Source: Zeus faber (Eukaryota > Chordata > Actinopteri > Zeiformes > Zeidae). Taken from it: a DNA stretch of 64,000 nt. The position numbers and the translations under genes were made by a program. Shown here piece after piece: positions 26,101 through 34,161 of this stretch (position 1 is the stretch's first letter; each line of letters begins with the position of its first letter). The DNA is taken from NCBI GenBank assembly GCA_960531495.1, contig OY482850.1, positions 5,727,584 through 5,791,583 of the forward strand, given 5' to 3'. The notes beneath the pieces were generated by a model that saw nothing but the letters and a program-made list of their open reading frames with translations, did no database searches and was not told the DNA's origin.

Positions 26101-26552
26101 AGTCAGTTCTACATAAAGTTTGGATTAATTTATGTTGGCATTTTTGTTACCATACCGTCTTTGTTTTAGCATGTTGTTTCATGATTTGTGCATTTTTGAA
26201 TCCCTTGATTTGTGCTTAGTTTGCCCAGCTTTTTTTTGTTTCCTTTTTCGATGTAAATTTTCTCATTATACTTAATGAAAAAAGTTTCTCTCCCTCCCTC
26301 TTTTCAGATACAACAAAAAGCGCATCGGAGCTGCGGGAGGAGCAGGGGATCCTGTCGGAGATCATGAGGACGGTGGAGAGGCGAGACAAGCTGGTCTCTC
26401 TGCTGGAGGAGCAGCGTCTGCAGGAGCGGGCAGAGGACCGTGACCTGGAGAGCCTGGTGCTGTCCAGGTGCTACCAGCTCCACTGGACCCGCAGGGACAG
26501 TGTGGAGGAGGGCTGGGAACACCTCGCCGTGGAAGCGCTGGGCGAGGGATAG
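41..26552 (+). CDS. mical2: mical2, [F-actin]-monooxygenase (3' part of the gene, 26 coding exons)
   Basis: Flavoprotein monooxygenase that oxidises actin methionines and depolymerises filaments; nuclear MICAL2 promotes MRTF/SRF transcription (family knowledge). The catalytic FAD domain lies upstream of the window. Exons read here: 41-131, 2068-2215, 3930-4129, 6683-6777, 7133-7204, 7393-7524, 8501-8662, 9044-9271, 10379-10900, 11148-11249, 11477-11569, 12256-12442, 12626-12699, 12847-12928, 16551-16694, 17265-17330, 22037-22158, 22247-22474, 22604-22788, 23266-23633, 23716-23789, 23927-24016, 24988-25081, 25285-25393, 25862-25935, 26308-26552. All have AG/GT borders, all phases match, and the sum is 3987 nt with one stop. 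MICAL2 rather than MICAL1 or MICAL3 is supported by [11 protein letters not shown] before the CH domain, [16 protein letters not shown] after it, and parva downstream. Two donors are weak (after 7204 and 22158). Whether this is the a or b paralogue is unknown. Confidence 0.95.
132..2067 (+). other. mical2 intron 1 of this window
   Basis: Non-coding. It holds a short AC run near 538-555 and an LTR-like repeat at about 1618-1905 (listed separately). Nothing else was recognised. Confidence 0.7.
1618..1905 (+). repeat. LTR-like dispersed repeat, copy 1
   Basis: Shares a recognisable series of blocks with 47773-48015: ACGCTTCCACGCC, TATTTAAGCAGC, CTGCTTGCTTGCTGTGTTG, ATCACTCCTATAT, CACTAAGTATACC-like, GCAGTAGAGCC and AATAAAGATAA. 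A TATA-like TATTTAAG near one end and AATAAA near the other suggest an LTR or promoter-bearing element, but no terminal TG...CA or target-site duplication was fixed. Confidence 0.55.
2216..3929 (+). other. mical2 intron with GC-rich patch and SINE fragment
   Basis: Mostly AT-rich. A GC-rich patch lies at about 3050-3350 with no recognisable coding content, and a fragment of the tRNA-derived SINE seen at 36350 and 39277 lies at about 3533-3590 in the + orientation. Confidence 0.6.
3533..3590 (+). mobile_element. tRNA-derived SINE fragment (head region)
   Basis: Contains GTCTAGTGATCTAAAGGTTG and a B-box-like GGTTCGATCCC, then TAGCATGCTGTA, matching the reverse complement of the longer copies at 36346-36560 and 39277-39486. 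Only the region around the B box is clear. Confidence 0.65.
4130..6682 (+). other. mical2 intron with interspersed repeat copy
   Basis: Non-coding. It contains a copy of the tRNA-headed repeat at about 5850-6110, listed separately. The rest (4130-5840 and 6130-6660) shows no recognisable element. Confidence 0.6.
5850..6115 (-). repeat. tRNA-headed interspersed repeat, copy 1 (head lost)
   Basis: Shares GTCCATCGCTGGTCAGAC, GGTGGAGGAAACCCCATGTG, GAACATACAAACTCCACACA and GAAAGGCTCCTATTTGGGAG with the copy at 34505-34870. The tRNA-like end is decayed here. This is a very common teleost repeat; I do not know its formal name. Confidence 0.7.
6683..7524 (+). CDS. mical2: mical2 exons encoding the post-CH linker with nuclear-localisation segment
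   Basis: Exons 6683-6777, 7133-7204 and 7393-7524. The first encodes an acidic then proline-rich piece ending [10 protein letters not shown]; the second encodes [18 protein letters not shown]; together they resemble the bipartite basic nuclear-localisation region of MICAL2. The third encodes [16 protein letters not shown], a conserved helix found after the NLS in MICAL2. The acceptor of the third exon was placed at 7392 (CTACCAG) because the nearer AG at 7420 would shift the frame into a stop. Nuclear entry is inferred from family knowledge. Confidence 0.88.
8501..11569 (+). CDS. mical2: mical2 exons encoding the Pro/Ser-rich linker between CH and LIM domains
   Basis: Five exons that all start and end in phase 0: 8501-8662, 9044-9271, 10379-10900 (174 codons, the longest), 11148-11249 and 11477-11569. 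Because every boundary is in phase 0, any of them could be skipped without a frameshift. The product is low-complexity ([29 protein letters not shown], many SP and RSPS motifs), so it is probably disordered and phosphorylatable. The last exon (GKVSS, then [14 protein letters not shown]) is the conserved lead-in to the LIM domain. Acceptors at 8500 and 10378 were chosen for their long pyrimidine tracts and frame. Confidence 0.87.
11349..11370. repeat. Poly-C tract in mical2 intron
   Basis: About 22 consecutive C bases, about 107 bp upstream of the exon at 11477. The length may be unreliable in the assembly. Confidence 0.85.
12256..12699 (+). CDS. mical2: mical2 LIM domain exons
   Basis: Exons 12256-12442 and 12626-12699. 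They encode one LIM zinc-binding domain: CHFC, then [20 protein letters not shown], and after the splice [12 protein letters not shown]. The ligands follow the LIM order C-x2-C ... H-x2-C-x2-C-x2-C ... C-x2-H, so both zinc sites look intact. The segment [18 protein letters not shown] is nearly invariant in MICAL2 proteins. The domain is followed by a basic tail (FTRRK), after which three alternative continuations are possible. Confidence 0.95.
12847..13206 (+). CDS. mical2: mical2 exon 14, with in-frame alternative C-terminus
   Basis: Acceptor at 12846. The constitutive exon appears to end at 12928 (CCCCCAG|GTACCC), phase 1, and joins exon 15 or 16. If the donor is not used the frame stays open to a TAG at 13204-13206. 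A mini-intron 12929-13045 (GT...CCGCAG) would keep the same frame and give [18 protein letters not shown], then [19 protein letters not shown] and a short tail. GC content is high up to this stop and falls after it, and an AATAAA lies at 14338-14343, so a short isoform of about 783 or 822 codons within the window is plausible. I do not recognise this tail from a known MICAL isoform. Confidence 0.6.
   Translation, partial: DYQSHSATSSRDNSGYMAAGGLQIQPPGTLVSLLRRGLSWPRRTCRSACVWPRRVMGGVCESVTAAGAHLRSHSDDYMFMYELLSLGLPLICGMHQMLGQIYQEAQGAAEVATAGLRLI
14990..15260 (+). CDS. mical2: mical2 alternative terminal exon (short isoform) with polyA signal
   Basis: Acceptor TTGCAG at 14984-14989 behind a pyrimidine tract. 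Joined to the phase-0 end of the second LIM exon (12699), it reads [18 protein letters not shown] and stops at 15086-15088 after RLSFRL. A 3'UTR with an (AT)n run follows, and AATAAA lies at 15255-15260. Human MICAL2 also has a canonical form that ends soon after LIM with a tail ending in hydrophobic and Pro residues, so this is probably the equivalent end lacking the bMERB domain. The in-frame continuation, compact 3'UTR and polyA signal are seen directly; use of the exon is inferred. Confidence 0.72.
16551..17330 (+). CDS. mical2: mical2 exons 15 and 16 (symmetrical phase 1-1 cassette candidates)
   Basis: Exon 15 (16551-16694, 144 nt) encodes [19 protein letters not shown] onward to MRQEAT. 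Exon 16 (17265-17330, 66 nt) encodes [21 protein letters not shown], which joins to [13 protein letters not shown] in exon 17; the basic KIRATFPL motif is a MICAL2 long-form hallmark. Both exons begin and end in phase 1 and have lengths divisible by three, so either can be skipped. Exon 15 is less conserved-looking than exon 16 and may be optional or fish-specific. Confidence 0.8.
18427..19197. mobile_element. hAT-like non-autonomous DNA element
   Basis: The left end TAGTGGTGGGTGATAC and the right end TCGATCCGGCCACCCCTACTA are imperfect inverted repeats. Inside are ATACCAAGTAATACC and GGTATCGATC-like motifs and AAGAGCCGGCTCCCAAACGG. These match a well-known teleost class whose ends read AGGGGTGGGCGATA. 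There is no transposase ORF. Borders are approximate. Confidence 0.6.
20136..20168. repeat. (TG)n microsatellite
   Basis: About 16 TG units shortly upstream of Tc1 copy 1. Confidence 0.95.
20220..21398 (-). mobile_element. Tc1/mariner-type transposon, inactive
   Basis: Flanked by TA on both sides (20218-20219 and 21399-21400). The left end CACCGACCAGCCACAACATT and the right end (reverse complement) CACAATCAGCCACAGCATT form the inverted repeats. The - strand carries transposase in several frames: [10 protein letters not shown] and [13 protein letters not shown], then TWSDES (first catalytic Asp present), [10 protein letters not shown] (second Asp is Glu) and [11 protein letters not shown] (usual third-acid position is Lys). 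Frameshifts split the protein, so it cannot be active. Confidence 0.9.
22037..23789 (+). CDS. mical2: mical2 exons 17-21 (MICALCL-equivalent linker)
   Basis: Exons 22037-22158, 22247-22474, 22604-22788, 23266-23633 and 23716-23789. Readable pieces include [63 protein letters not shown] and [16 protein letters not shown], ending in the acidic [10 protein letters not shown]. The Met codon between exons 19 and 20 is split AT|G across the intron. In mammals this stretch was long annotated as a separate gene, MICALCL; here it is continuous with the LIM exons in one reading frame. It is mostly Ser/Arg-rich and probably disordered, apart from short helices. Confidence 0.88.
23927..26552 (+). CDS. 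mical2: mical2 C-terminal bMERB (Rab-binding) domain exons
   Basis: Exons 23927-24016, 24988-25081, 25285-25393, 25862-25935 and 26308-26552. They encode a charged coiled coil: [63 protein letters not shown] and [20 protein letters not shown], then a short tail ending EALGEG and a TAG at 26550-26552. Residue order and length (about 150) fit the bivalent Mical/EHBP Rab-binding domain (DUF3585), which binds Rab8-family GTPases (family knowledge). The ORF is intact. Confidence 0.95.
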
Positions 26553-27605
26553 CCTGTTTTGGAACATGGTGGGGGGGCGGGAGACTTGGGAACGTGGGTT
26601 TTTGCAATGTGAAGATTATTATAGTTCAGCTCCCATTGATTCAACAAAAGAAATGGTTTGAAATTTTCACACGGGGGCGATAGAATATCTCTGCTGCTGT
26701 ATTTTTGGAAATGCAACTGGTCCCTGACCAAGCTGACAGTGAGCATGACTCATGTAGGAAAACACTGTTCTCCCAACGTGGGCCGATGTAACAGACCGTC
26801 TTACAAATGTTTGCTGCCTACCTAAGAGACGGCTGCTTTTACGAGTGGGACATTAGTGTGATATGATTTATGTTTAACATGACACTTCGTTGGGCCAACT
26901 GTGAACTATTCAAGCTGCATCTTCCCACCCTTCCCAGAGTCTGATACCAGTTTTGCACAGGAAAACCCCAAGCGTAGAGTTGGATTTGTGTCACGTGTGA
27001 TGTGCTTCTAGCGACGCACTCAGTCACTTTGTATCGTTGGTTGTGTACGTGTGCTGCGTTTTTAGTTTTCACTCATCATTTCCGGTTTGTGTCCCCACAT
27101 GCCCACTCACACACAAAAACACAAATGGACACAGAAGAATCACAATGGAATAGAATCGTGGCTGTTAATAGATGACCCTTCTATCCAGTATCCTTTTAAC
27201 CCTCTTTTGAATCCCGTTTTTGAACCCTGGCGTGATTCTTTTATGTTGTGGATAGGAAAATGTTTTGTGTATTTGATCTGAGGGCATGCAGCCAAAATGG
27301 AACATTGACTAAACTCTGGATCTGGATCTGTTCCTGGAAGGTGCCAATATCATAAACGGGTCCTTTTGTCCCAGGATGAGAAAACAATTTGGAACTTGTT
27401 TTGGCCTTAAGCTTCAAATTTGTCTAACAGTAATTTATTTACTTGAAGAAATATATATAAATTATTTAAAAAAATAAGTTATTGAGTCTGAAATGTATAG
27501 ATGGCAGGTGCGTTGTCTGTGTTTTGGTTTTATGGTGCAATTTTTTTTTATGTTAAAATCAGTTTTCTTTAACTATTCTTAAATAAAATGTGAATTTAAA
27601 GCTTT
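26553..27605 (+). other. mical2: mical2 3'UTR and polyA signal
   Basis: About 1 kb of AT-rich, non-coding sequence follows the stop. A canonical AATAAA lies at 27582-27587, so cleavage is expected near 27600-27610. No ORF of interest and no intron-like borders were seen. Confidence 0.75.
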
Positions 27606-27788
27606 TTAACTCTTTCCTTTACTGATTGCATTAAGGAAAGAGCACAGCACTACACCTTGCATTTACAAAGGAGCAGCATAGCATTAAATTGGTTTACCAC
27701 AGACAAGCTTCGGGTATATTTAAACACTGAATCATACTAAAATAAGAATCCACAGCAGAACAGCTAATTTGAATGCTGGAATGACGTA

Positions 27789-28848
27789 CACCGACCAACC
27801 ACATTAAAAGCACCACTAATATTGTGTAGTGCCGCCAGAACAACTCTGACCCGTCAATGCATGGACTCCCATCACACCTCTGGTGTCCTGTGGTATCTGG
27901 CACCAAGACGTTAGCAGCAGATCCTTTAAGTCCTGTAAGTTGTGCGGTGGGGTACTCATGGATCGGGCTGCTTGTTCCAGCACATTCCACGGATGCTCGA
28001 TTGGATGGGACACTAACCCCAGCCATCCACATGATGTGGAAGGCCACCTCCTTCCATTGCTCCATGGTAGAGTTATGACGCTCATTTCTGATGCCCATTG
28101 TAGGTACTCTTGGTGGTGGACAGGTGTCAGCATGGGCAGAGAGACTTGGCCAAGAGAGCAGTGGACGGTGTTTATTGAATACATAAAACACGAAAGGGAG
28201 GGAGATATAAAACAATTTACACCTTGAATTATAAAATCTACATAAAATAAAGGAATAGAAACAAACATGTATTAAAATTATTTTTGAAACAAATTACAAA
28301 GATGGCTCTTGTGTGTGAGGAGTTCTATTTGAGGGTGAGGTCACAAGTTTAATTTTAACAAGATGTCTTTCAATTTCTAATATGTGTTTCATCAGGCACT
28401 GTCTTCTGACATTAATATCATAGCATGAACTTTTTCAGCAATTTGTGCTACAGTAGTGCTTCTGTGGGATCTGACCAGACAGGCTAGAGTTCACTCCCCA
28501 TGTGCATCAACGAGCCTTGGGCACGCATGACCCTGTCGCTTGTTCACCAATTGTCCTTCCCTGGACCACTTTTGGCTGGTACTGACCACTGCACACCGGG
28601 AACACCCCACAAGACCTGCCGTTTTGGAGATCTGACCCAGTTGTCTAACCATCACAATTTGGCCCTTGTCAAAGTCCGTCAGATCCTTACGCTTGCCCAT
28701 TTTTCCTGCTTCCAACACATCAACTTCATGAACTTACTGTTCACTTGCTGCCTCATATATCCCACCCCTTGACGGGTGCCACTAGAACGAGATGAGCAAT
28801 GTTATTCACTTCACGTGTCAGTGGTTTTAATGTTGTGGCTGATTGGTG
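27789..28848 (-). mobile_element. Tc1-type transposon copy 2, internally rearranged
   Basis: Flanked by TA (27787-27788 and 28849-28850) with the same ends as the 20.2-kb copy. The right arm on the - strand opens [20 protein letters not shown], the N-terminal helix-turn-helix of Tc1 transposase. Between about 28137 and 28430 the transposase core is replaced by roughly 290 bp of unrelated AT-rich sequence, where the other copy has about 77 bp. It lies between mical2 and parva. Confidence 0.85.
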
Positions 28849-29629
28849 TATATTAAAGTGTTTCTCAATTCTCCATGATTCTCTGAAAACTTTTCATTTG
28901 AAGGACCCTATTTGATAAGGTTTTGTGTCTGGGATCCTGATCTGAGGAGTTTATTTTTATTGTTAGATGTGCTTTAGTCCAACCCCCCATACTTGTCTAT
29001 AGTCCAGTTAAGAAAATAACCGTGTATATGTATGATCAAAACAGTAATGTGTATTAGTGCTCACATCTTGTAAATGCAATAATGGTGAAGTTTAACTCTT
29101 AATCGTTTTTGCTTGGGATGTTTTGGAACTTCTTGAAGGCCCACAGGGAGAAGAACCACTGGTATCGTAGATATTCAACCTATTTATCTCCATCTCACTT
29201 CCTGTCCCTTGCTTGACCCGCACTGTGTTTTGTCGCAACGACGCCGGAATTTCCCCACTCACCTGAATTTTCCTCATGAAGTTTCCTTAGTATAAACATA
29301 ATACTATGAGCTTTAATTACAGGGTACATGAAATGATTAAAAAAACAAAAACTTTTTTTAAATGTAATATGAAATTAATTAATTAAAGTTATACAATTAA
29401 TAAATACATTTATATTCATTCATTTTTTCAATATTCAATCAAATTAATAGAGTTATCTAAAAAAAAAAAAAAAGTCAATCGGCAGAAAAGGGAAATAACT
29501 TGATATTACATAGGTATGTAGATATACAGTATACATATGTATATATGTACATATATACAGTATGTAGTGTATATATATGTGTGTGTGTGTATGTGTATAT
29601 ATGTGTGTACAGTATACTCTGTATGAACG

Positions 29630-29838
29630 CAGCCTTGAACGCGCCTTTTCCCGGTCCGCTCCAGCTGCTCTGCCGCCTCCCTTCGGAGGGGGCGGGGCCG
29701 CGGAATGACTGGAATTCCGTTTCCGCTTTAGGGAGCGGACACTGATTTGGGCCCCGTCCCCTCCCCGCGGCGAAGAACTACTTTCCACTCCCGAACTTGC
29801 AGGTCTCGTCCTTCCAGCTCCTCGGGCTCGCCGCAGCC
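29630..29838 (+). promoter_or_regulatory. parva: parva CpG-rich promoter and 5'UTR
   Basis: An abrupt change from AT-rich simple sequence to GC-rich, CpG-dense DNA. It contains GGGGGCGGGGCCGCGG (Sp1-type box) at about 29687-29702 and no TATA box near the start. It leads directly into the ATG at 29839, which sits in a strong Kozak context (CCGCAGCCATGG). Confidence 0.75.
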
Positions 29839-29974
29839 ATGGCGTCCTCGCCGCAGAAGTCGCCGTCCTCTCCCAAGTCTCCCACCCCCAAGTCCCCGTC
29901 CTCCAGGAAGAAGGACGACTCGTTCCTGGGCAAACTCGGGGGAACTTTGGCGAGGAGGAAAAAAGCCAAAGAAG
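29839..29974 (+). CDS. parva: parva exon 1 (N-terminus)
   Basis: Start ATG at 29839, donor GAAG|GTAAAC after 29974, 45 codons plus one base. It encodes MASSPQKSPSSPKSPTPKSP and then a basic segment RKKDDSFLGKLGGTLARRKK. The SP repeats match known parvin phosphorylation sites. CTG or TTG codons upstream could extend the frame but are not needed. Confidence 0.95.
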
Positions 29975-32900
29975 GTAAACAACGCGGGGGGAGGAATAAC
30001 GTGTCGTTACCCCGTTAGTCGTCGTAGTCTAACGGTGGATGTTTACGGATATAACGGCGACGACTCGGTTGTCGCCGCAGCGTCTAACTTTATACAATTC
30101 CCACGTCGGGGCATTGAACGGGCAGTGCTTGCGCACAGTCGATTCAAATGTAAAATTGTAATTTTATAGGCTAATGTTCTACATGTATGTAATGTTAAAA
30201 AATTATGTGTAATGTAATTGTATACATATAACTAATATAACAATACAAATATATTTATATAAAATAATATATTATAATAATATATATATAAAATAATTCA
30301 TAATTGTCATACATATTATATAATATAGAATTTTTCGGGCTGCGTCCATCTCCATGTAGGGTATGGACTCCACTACAGTGTAATAAGTGAGGAATGCCAC
30401 AGGAGTAAACATTGGCGCCGGGGGAGTGGAGGCTGGGCCTTAAGCAGCTGCTCTCAGTCCGAACTAGACGAGTAAAGAAGTGACGAAGACGTCAAGACTC
30501 AATGTCGAAAGTCATCTGCTGGTGCGGTGTTCCATGACAGTGGTTCTCAGCGCGGCGTCCTTTGAGAGGTTCACGGGGGTTTGCCAGCAAAACGATTGAT
30601 AGTTCAACCTCGCCGTTGTTCCGTTGCCATGTCAGCACCGCTAGAGAATGCACAATAATAGCTTGTTTTGATCGTAGTTTCACTGTTATGTCGGGATCAA
30701 TAGTATTGGCAGGTAAAGGCTAAAAATCCTCTCGGATTGGGGTCACTGAGAATTTTTATTATTTTTTTTTAATCAAATGCCGCCATTGCTTACGTGCACC
30801 TCTCCAGAAATGTCGTGGCTGCTCAAGAGCCTTGATTGGTCTGCTTGTTCCTGCTACGTGTTTCCGGTACATTTCCACCAACAGTGAACTATGAAGCATG
30901 CATTAATGCATATCAAATTGAAGGTGCTTGAAATGGAAAAAGGTCGAGAACCGCTGTTCTATTCCATAACGTTTTCCCTGTTCTCCTCCTGGGGCGGGCT
31001 GCAGAGACTTGCATATTACAGAGCAAGGTCATGCACTGTTAAATTGAATCATACCAGGAGCCTACTTTTATTGGCCCGGTTTTTATTCTTATTTACTTTA
31101 TTTTTAAGCTGGAAATGTCGAACGTCAGAAACGAGCTTGGCTGTAGCCATCTTGACATTCTGTTTCAGCGGCCGGGTTTTATTGTGGAGTGATTTGTTTG
31201 TGCCATTTAGGGTTCCGTTCACCAGCTGAGCCCCGTCTTTATGCTGTATTCTTTCCGAAGCAACACATAGTCGGGAGAAAATCCCATTACATTCACACGT
31301 ACCGCACTGTGTTTACAGAGTTAGACACACTTGTACATGTGACACATACACACACACACACACACACACTGAGGAGAACAGTCTCTGTAACACATCCTAT
31401 GATTTGATGGAAAGCCTTGGCTGGTCCCTGTTGCATCAACCATTAATTAGATTTAACTCCCCCTGACGTTTATGACAGTGGCTGCTTTTGGGGGAGGTGG
31501 GGAGGAGAGGCATTGGTGAGGAGGGGGCTGTGGCCTTGAACAAGACCGCCAATTGGATGGGAATGGGTGCTGGTGTTGACGGGTGGGTGTTTGGAAGACA
31601 GGAGGATGAAGCGTTTAGAATGTGGTGGAGAGAGAGGGGGAAATGGGGGTCGGGGGTTCAGAGCGAGAACAGGCTGGTGAATCAATGTGGTGTTGGGATG
31701 GGAGGGGGGGAAAAGCTTATGAGTCCCAACTGCATGGTCAAATATCCTCTCATCCACCAGAGCTCTGAGCCCATCGGCCAGCCTTTTTCTGTGGATGTAA
31801 GGGAAAACGGGCGATGCCAAAAACCGACCCCTATAATATATAGATTTCCATATCGGCCGCCTGGATGCTATACGCGTCGGTTAAAATCGGGGCAGTCGTG
31901 GGTTGGGGGATCTAGATGCTTTATAAAGGCTGCGTCTTGCTCGGCCGCTATGCTATAGCCCTGCTGCGGCAGGATGAGCAACAGGGGGGAGAGCTTTCGT
32001 CGCTAGCCGGGGAGAGCATGCCCAAGGCTGGGCTACCGAGGCCAGAGCACGGGCCGAGAGTGGGAGAGAGACATAGAGAGAGCGATGGGTTGTGGAGCCC
32101 TCTGTCCACCAGGTAGGATGGAAACTGGACAATCAGCTGTTTTGGCCACAATTTACACAGGAAGGGGCTTTCATAACCAAGTGGTGGGTGATAGTGTGGA
32201 GTGAATTTTATTACATTTACACTTTTATTTTTGTTTGTTTGTTGACTTTAACTGCTATCACGATTCCATAAGTATTGCTAAGGATGTATTTTTCCATTGC
32301 CAATTATGGGCCCTAGAAGTATATAAGATACAGAGTACAGGTTCAATCCGTTACACATCACTTTAACTGATAGTTTGGGGTTAGTAGAACATAACAATCA
32401 CATGACACATGATTCAATGCATTTTCCTCTACAACTGTAATTGAATGTGTCCATATATGCTTCTTTGTACTGTATATCAACAAATCTGAAAATCAAGTTG
32501 CTGTTCTTTGATATCTGACATATTTGATACAGCTTTTGGTATTTTACTTTTCTGTCTGGAATATTCTCTGTTGTGATACTTTTCCCTAGTCTAGCCTGGT
32601 ATTGGATATAAGATACTGAGCATCACTCTTTTTTTTTTATTTTTTTTTTTCCCTTTACCTCACTTCTGGTTTTTCCTCCTAATTTTTCCCAAACAGAAAA
32701 TGTGGTTGGTAATTGAGCAACAAAACACAACAAAAAAAATACTGGAGTGGTAGCCCTTAACCCCATCTAAGTTCAGCATTTATCAGCGCATGTATTTGTC
32801 TGTACCAAATATATCTGTTATTACTAACCGCTGTCTGTAAAAAAGAAAATCATCCAAAAATCCCTGAAAATCTCACTGGACCACTTACAAACTGCACCGC

Positions 32901-34124
32901 TGTGTGCCCAGATGCTAACCGTACTGTTAGTTATTTTCGTGTGATATCTCAAAAAGATTTGTGCCTTGTTGGAGGTCTTTAATTGCACTCAAAGCATCGT
33001 GGTTCTGGGATCCTGGGGTGGGATTTCATGGCCACTTGTTGGACGGGATATTGGATCTAACAGACTCTGTGGTTGGTTTTCTTTGTGTGAAATTATCAAA
33101 AGACAGAGCCACGTGTAACTGTGTCAGGATATTTTCTATTTTTATACACCTTTACTGTATGTGAGAATATGTGTGCGTTAAGGATGGTGTTGATTAAGAG
33201 GATGTACCCCTGGGAAGAAATTTGCAGAATGTTCACACCAGTTCCCTACAAAAGCGCAAAGGCGCACAAACGCATATACAGTGAACACAGTCAGAAATCA
33301 TTAAGGATCAGGCTCTCCTCAGGTATCGTGACACACTGTGATGAATGGCATGATGGGCTCCTGCAGAGCCTGCTGGGAAGGCAGGAAGCATCACATGAGT
33401 CAACTGCCTGAAGTCAGAGGATTCTTAACCCAGGACCTGATCAGCGTATCAAGCAATTGGGAAAACATGTACGGTAGACAGCCATTCTAACTCATGGAGG
33501 AACACCAGGGGCCGTATCAATCACTTCAGCTGTGATTGAACAAAGTGACTTTGTTCTTTGTTTATTAAAATGTTCATGTCTTTAACAAAGAAAAATTGAT
33601 TCTAGGTCAATCAGTGCGGTTTAACTGACCAAACTAATGCTCTAAATCTATCTCTACTGTACTGATGGTAATGGATTGTATTGGCCGAAAACTCTGGTAT
33701 TTTTTTCCACAGAACTTTATTTTATTCATCATTGAGACTCAACCCAAGTGACTTATTTTTTTTTATTGATCCAGCATTGATAGACTGGCTTCAGCCGACC
33801 GCCGTATACCAAGCTGCACCAAGCGGATACTGAGTATAATGCGGCAATTTGACCGCTTTCTCTGGTGACTGAGGTTGTACCCGGTGTGCGGCAGTCTGCT
33901 AAAGCTTTCCTCTTAATACCGAGCAATTTAAAGGATTCTGATGGTGTTCATTCTAAACATAAGGTTCCGGTTTAAGTAATATACTGAAGTCTTCCTTTAA
34001 AGTGTAATCCTCCAAAACTATGTTGCTCCACCCCGAAGTCAGTGGTTATAATTCTGGCAAGCTTCACATTCATGTCACTTCTGGTTCTAGCACGATATTG
34101 ATGGATCTGCACCTAATGCACCGC

Positions 34125-34161
<37 letters not shown>

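Larger units (their letters stand above)
27606..29838. other. mical2-parva intergenic region
   Basis: About 2.2 kb holding Tc1 copy 2 (27789-28848), AT-rich sequence at 28850-29500, an AT/GT simple-repeat stretch at about 29500-29620 (ATATGTATATATGTACATAT) and the parva promoter. Confidence 0.7.

Noticed and set aside
31470..31958. Overlapping long frames on both strands
   Set aside because: Low-complexity G-rich sequence in parva intron 1; no family resemblance on either strand.
34134..34160. CRISPR-like regular repeat
   Set aside because: Simple trinucleotide repeat without spacers; no CRISPR array anywhere in the window.
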